From Curtobacterium sp. Leaf261 (GTDB lineage: Bacteria > Actinomycetota > Actinomycetes > Actinomycetales > Microbacteriaceae): DNA of 41,019 nucleotides. The stretch lies in the NCBI RefSeq assembly GCF_001422205.1, contig NZ_LMMJ01000005.1:1-41019 (forward strand), read 5' to 3'. The translations under genes and the position numbers were made by a program. The notes beneath the pieces were generated by a model, which worked only from the letters and a program-made list of their open reading frames with translations, did not search any database and was not told where the DNA came from. How positions within the stretch are numbered: the first letter of the stretch is position 1; each line of letters begins with the position of its first letter. Of this stretch, positions 38,419-41,019 are shown one piece after another.

Positions 38419-38616
38419 ATGTCGAACCGAGCTCCTAGGCGATCTGGGCGTCTGAACACAGCGGTCGGCGGCACGCTTCTCCTCATCTCCGGAGTCGGCC
38501 TCGCGGTCGTCGGCTTTTCTGATTCGGTGGTGTGGATTGGAGTGAGCGGATGCATCGAAGCTGTGGTGGGGTTGATAGCGGTCCTCGCTGGCATAAGAAA
38601 CCGGTCCGTCCGGTAG
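38419..38616 (+). CDS. Small two-span membrane protein, unknown
   Basis: A 65-residue protein with a basic N terminus (SNRAPRRSGRLN), then two hydrophobic segments (GGTLLLISGVGLAVVGF and IEAVVGLIAVLAGI) joined by a short turn, and an Arg-rich end. No strong ribosome site is visible. The TAG stop lies in repeat copy D. The topology suggests both ends are cytoplasmic. Family not recognised. Confidence 0.55.
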   Translation: MSNRAPRRSGRLNTAVGGTLLLISGVGLAVVGFSDSVVWIGVSGCIEAVVGLIAVLAGIRNRSVR

Positions 38617-38631
38617 CGGATCGGCTGTCGG
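38610..38631. repeat. Host palindromic repeat, copy D
   Basis: CCGGTAGCGGATCGGCTGTC (with GG following) matches the family core GTAGCCGATCGGCT. It contains the TAG stop of the small membrane protein. Confidence 0.7.
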
Positions 38632-38663
38632 TCGCATGCACGGGACTCGCGGAGGCCGCACCT

Positions 38664-39188
38664 TCAAGCCCAACGATCAGTGTCCGATTGCTCAACGGCC
38701 GAGCGGGACCACGCCGCAACCGCTCTGGCGGTCTCGCGTGCGTCGTGGCGAGCGGTGTCGTACGTCGCGAACTCGTGCGGCGGAGCGACCATGACGGTTT
38801 GCAGATCACGGTTGACAGCCACATGCCTCTCGGGGTGCCGCCAAGCCTCACCGTAGCCGCGCTCGACGACCCGTCGGCGGACGAACTCGGGTGGACAGAC
38901 CAGCGCAAGCATGTTCACACGGAACCCGGCGGACTCCGCTGCCGGCAGGACCTGTGAGGGCAGACCAATGCCGCAGATCACCGGGACGAGGCCATTGCGC
39001 AGCACATCTCCGCACACGCGCATCGTGAACTCCCAGTACTCGTCGTAGTCCCAGGGTCGACGAGCCGATGCGAGCGTGTCGCCGTCGATGAAGCACGTCC
39101 CCGGCACCGTTCCGGCAACCGCGAGGAACGCAGTGGACTTCCCCGCACCTGCGGCCCCGGTCAAGACGAGGACCTCCGCCGAACTCAC
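38664..39188 (-). CDS. P-loop kinase-like protein
   Basis: About 174 residues from GTG 39188 (an upstream GTG at 39248 would add 20). Walker A is VLTGAAGAGKSTAF, followed by CFIDGDTLASARRPW, a typical substrate-binding Asp, and a C-terminal ALVCPPEFVRRRVVERGYGE lid region. The fold resembles small-molecule, gluconate or zeta-type kinases. The substrate is unknown. It is divergent from a methyltransferase. Confidence 0.75.
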   Translation of the reverse strand: MSSAEVLVLTGAAGAGKSTAFLAVAGTVPGTCFIDGDTLASARRPWDYDEYWEFTMRVCGDVLRNGLVPVICGIGLPSQVLPAAESAGFRVNMLALVCPPEFVRRRVVERGYGEAWRHPERHVAVNRDLQTVMVAPPHEFATYDTARHDARETARAVAAWSRSAVEQSDTDRWA

Positions 39189-39365
39189 CCGCCTATCGAA
39201 GCACAGAGGGCTCCCATCGTGAATTCGCACTCCTGGAGTGAGCTTCACCGGGCGGCATCGAGCTCGATCGGTGCGTCGCAGACGCGATCAGCCATTGGAC
39301 TGCTCGGAGCGCTGGACCAAGGGGTACCCGTTCAGTTGCTGCGGGTGGTCCGTACACTGCCGAGC

Positions 39366-40037
39366 ATGAGCAGGAGGGGGATGCAGGTGCTGGCGGCGCT
39401 GGGGAGGTTCAGCGACGAGCACCCGTGGTCACACAATGACGTGTACGCGCCGTTCGTGCTCTGGCATGCTCGGAGAGCCGGCAGAGGGGCCGCGGTCCTG
39501 GACGTGGGATGCGGGACCGGCACGTTGCTGCGGCGACTTGCACGGATCGGAAGTGCCGTCGTCGGCCTCGAGCCAGATGCCCGAACGGCGGCCCTCGCGC
39601 GTGCGAACGTGACGGGCGTCCGGAACGTCGCGGTACGAGAGGAGCCCTTCGACCTCGCCGTGCGCGGTGAGCCGTGCTATGACGTGGTGACCTTTGTGGC
39701 CTCTCTTCATCACCTGCCGCTTGCGCAGGCGCTTGAAGCGGCCAGGTCGTTGCTGCGGCCTAGCGGGCGGCTCGTCATCGTCGGTATCGCCCGAGAGGAG
39801 CCGAGGGATCTCGCTTGGTCAATCGCGTCGGTCATCTTGAACGCCGGCATCGGGGTCGTCCGTCACCCTCGTCGCGCCGTAGCGCCGCCCCAGAGCATGA
39901 CCGCGCCGACGGCTACGCCTCTGCTCACATTCTCAGAGGTCCACGGCGTCGCGAGGCGAGCCCTTCCGGGGATCAAGATGCAACGCTCACTCTTCTGGAG
40001 ATACGTCGCAGTGTGGGTAGCCCCGCCTGCCCAGTAG
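39366..40037 (+). CDS. Class I SAM-dependent methyltransferase
   Basis: About 223 residues from ATG 39366; ATG 39381 with AGGAGGGGG just before it is an alternative. Motif I is VLDVGCGTGTLLRRLARIG, motif II VVGLEPDA, and YDVVTFVASLHHLPL and LLRPSGRLVIVGIA complete the Rossmann domain. It resembles small-molecule/ubiquinone-type methyltransferases. A TACACT -10-like box 7 bases before the first ATG suggests a leaderless transcript. The substrate is unknown. The TAG stop lies inside repeat copy E. Confidence 0.83.
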   Translation: MSRRGMQVLAALGRFSDEHPWSHNDVYAPFVLWHARRAGRGAAVLDVGCGTGTLLRRLARIGSAVVGLEPDARTAALARANVTGVRNVAVREEPFDLAVRGEPCYDVVTFVASLHHLPLAQALEAARSLLRPSGRLVIVGIAREEPRDLAWSIASVILNAGIGVVRHPRRAVAPPQSMTAPTATPLLTFSEVHGVARRALPGIKMQRSLFWRYVAVWVAPPAQ

Positions 40038-40052
40038 CCGATCCTCTACCGG
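40030..40052. repeat. Host palindromic repeat, copy E
   Basis: CCCAGTAGCCGATCCTCTAC then CGG. Its CAGTAG supplies the last Gln codon and TAG stop of the methyltransferase. Confidence 0.7.
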
Positions 40053-40149
40053 CCGCCGTCATGCCCATGTATCTCTGCCCGTTGGGGATGCATACCACTC
40101 AGCGAAGTTTGGTTCACTCCTGACATATAGTTCAGCCCGGGGGGCAACG

Positions 40150-40881
40150 GTGACTCAGACGATCTCGACGACCGGGCGGCAGCGACGAGCGAAGGGCACG
40201 GTGCGGTTTCTCCGCGACCTGCTCGTCATCGTGTTGGTGGCCCTGCTGGTGTCGTTTCTGGTGAAGGCGTACGTCATCCGGTCGTTCTGGATCCCATCGG
40301 GATCGATGATGAACACGCTCCAGGTTCAGGACCACGTGATCGTCGACGAGCTTGTCCCCACCATGATCAAGCCGCGTCACGGTGATGTCGTTGTCTTCAA
40401 GGATCCGGGCGGCTGGCTCCGACCGGTCGGGTCGCCAGCACCGAGCGGCACCGGACGTACCACGGTGGGCACGGTGATCGGGGCGGCCCTCGGCAGCAGC
40501 GACAAGGACGACCACCTCGTGAAACGGGTGATCGGGCTCCCCGGAGACCACGTGGCGTGCTGCAACGACTTCGGGCAGATGACCATCAACGGAATCCCCG
40601 TCAAGGAGCCCTACCTCGACCTCCCGCCCGGCGAATCCGCCGCCTCGAAGGTCCCGTTCTCCGTGACGGTGCCAGCACACAGTCTCTGGGTGATGGGAGA
40701 CAACCGCGACAACTCCGAAGACTCCCGTTTTCACCAGAACCTCCCCAGCCACGGCTTCGTGCCGTACGCGGACGTCACCGGCAGAGCCGTGGTCATCTCC
40801 TGGCCCCTTGGACGATGGCAATGGCTCGACGACTACCAGCAGGTTTTCGCCGACGTCGAACAGCGCCAGCACGACGCCTGA
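40150..40881 (+). CDS. lepB: Signal peptidase I
   Basis: A 243-residue type I signal peptidase. An N-terminal membrane anchor (DLLVIVLVALLVSFLVKAYV) precedes the catalytic motif IPSGSMMNTL with the nucleophile Ser. VKRVIGLPGDHV carries the general-base Lys, and VMGDNRDNSEDSRF is the C-terminal signature. It removes signal peptides from exported proteins. The start is GTG at 40150 after GGGGGGCAAC. CACC NDFGQ-like cysteines (ACCNDF) occur in an external loop. A hairpin follows its stop. Confidence 0.94.
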   Translation: MTQTISTTGRQRRAKGTVRFLRDLLVIVLVALLVSFLVKAYVIRSFWIPSGSMMNTLQVQDHVIVDELVPTMIKPRHGDVVVFKDPGGWLRPVGSPAPSGTGRTTVGTVIGAALGSSDKDDHLVKRVIGLPGDHVACCNDFGQMTINGIPVKEPYLDLPPGESAASKVPFSVTVPAHSLWVMGDNRDNSEDSRFHQNLPSHGFVPYADVTGRAVVISWPLGRWQWLDDYQQVFADVEQRQHDA

Positions 40882-40899
40882 CGGACCCGTGAGGGTCCG
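40882..40899 (+). terminator. Hairpin after lepB
   Basis: CGGACCC-GTGA-GGGTCCG, a perfect 7-base-pair stem with a 4-base loop, begins right after the lepB stop. It is followed by AACAACAA, so it lacks a U run. Confidence 0.6.
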
Positions 40900-40910
40900 A
40901 ACAACAAGCG

Positions 40911-40930
40911 CCCGGTAGCGGATCCTTGGG
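40911..40930. repeat. Host palindromic repeat, copy F (partial)
   Basis: CCCGGTAGCGGATCCTTGGG matches the left half of the family core (CGGTAGCGGATC as in copy D); the right arm has diverged. It follows the lepB hairpin. Confidence 0.55.
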
Positions 40931-40974
40931 TTCAGCTGGTCGTTGCAACACCACCGTGATTTGGAGTGTTGCAG
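40930..40974. repeat. Possible insertion-sequence terminus
   Basis: GTTCAGCTGGTCGTTGCAAC followed by ACC resembles tips of IS30-type elements. TGCAACAC (40944-40951) and GTGTTGCA (40966-40973) are perfect inverted arms directly before the next start codon. Confidence 0.4.
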
Positions 40975-41019
40975 ATGGGATCGAGGCTGGAGCAGCGTGC
41001 CCGGGAGGCGCGATTCTGG
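40975..41019 (+). CDS. 5' end of a possible transposase gene (cut by window edge)
   Basis: ATG at 40975 opens MGSRLEQRAREARFW, 15 codons to the end of the window. The Arg/Glu-rich start and preceding GTCGTTGCAACACC element suggest an IS30-like transposase, but too little is present to be sure. No ribosome site is obvious, apart from GGAG about 12 bases upstream. Confidence 0.4.
   Translation, partial: MGSRLEQRAREARFW

Overview
The window is GC-rich DNA with actinobacterial hallmarks: a CmtR-type metal sensor, an ArsR with the Corynebacterium-type arsenic site, DUF2510, DUF305 and DUF6153 proteins, GTG starts, ATGA-coupled operons and apparently leaderless promoters. I infer an actinomycete, perhaps Microbacteriaceae; the genus cannot be fixed from the sequence alone.

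Layout. (1) Positions 1-6472 are left host flank: a DUF998 membrane protein/DesK-like histidine kinase/LuxR-type response regulator operon, then a MarR regulator, an SGNH hydrolase and a SnoaL-like protein, then a solitary serine recombinase. (2) Positions 6473-37376 are one 30.9-kb Tn552/Tni-type transposon. It begins TGTGAGCAGCC, ends in the inverse, and is flanked by an 8-bp direct repeat GCAACGCC. Removing it with one repeat copy restores, in frame, a 139-codon DUF2510 membrane-protein gene whose 5' part lies at 37377-37635 and 3' part at 6304-6472. (3) Positions 37377-41019 are right host flank: NUDIX hydrolase, a small membrane protein, a P-loop kinase-like protein, a methyltransferase, signal peptidase I and the start of a probable insertion sequence.

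The transposon has a complete transposition module on the left (TniB-like ATPase, TniA-like DDE transposase, serine resolvase, res site). On the right is an inverted copy with an intact resolvase, but its transposase and ATPase genes have been deleted into a single in-frame fusion. Cargo between the two modules, left to right: a UDG-like protein with a TDT-family transporter and divergent LysR; a fluoride-tolerance operon (UspA, phosphoglycerate mutase, two CrcB/Fluc subunits, pyrophosphatase, enolase) that pairs fluoride export with spare copies of fluoride-sensitive enzymes; an arsenic operon (disulfide oxidoreductase, ArsB-like pump, two ArsC, ArsO-like flavoprotein with a Cys-rich tail, MFS transporter, divergent ArsR); a copper/envelope group (DUF4396, two DUF6153, DUF305, CopC, two M23 peptidases, TlpA, DsbA) with a CsoR-type operator but no csoR; and a cadmium/lead/zinc group (two CDF proteins, CmtR, CcdA, LspA, CadD, CadC-like regulator).

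The most unusual points are the exact insertion into DUF2510, the mirrored and internally deleted right module, the likely resolvase-made junction at res site I, the fluoride operon carrying replacement target enzymes, the metal cargo that brings its own lipoprotein-processing and thiol-redox enzymes, and a host-specific palindromic repeat whose copies contain the stop codons of three neighbouring genes and which I did not see in transposon intergenic DNA.
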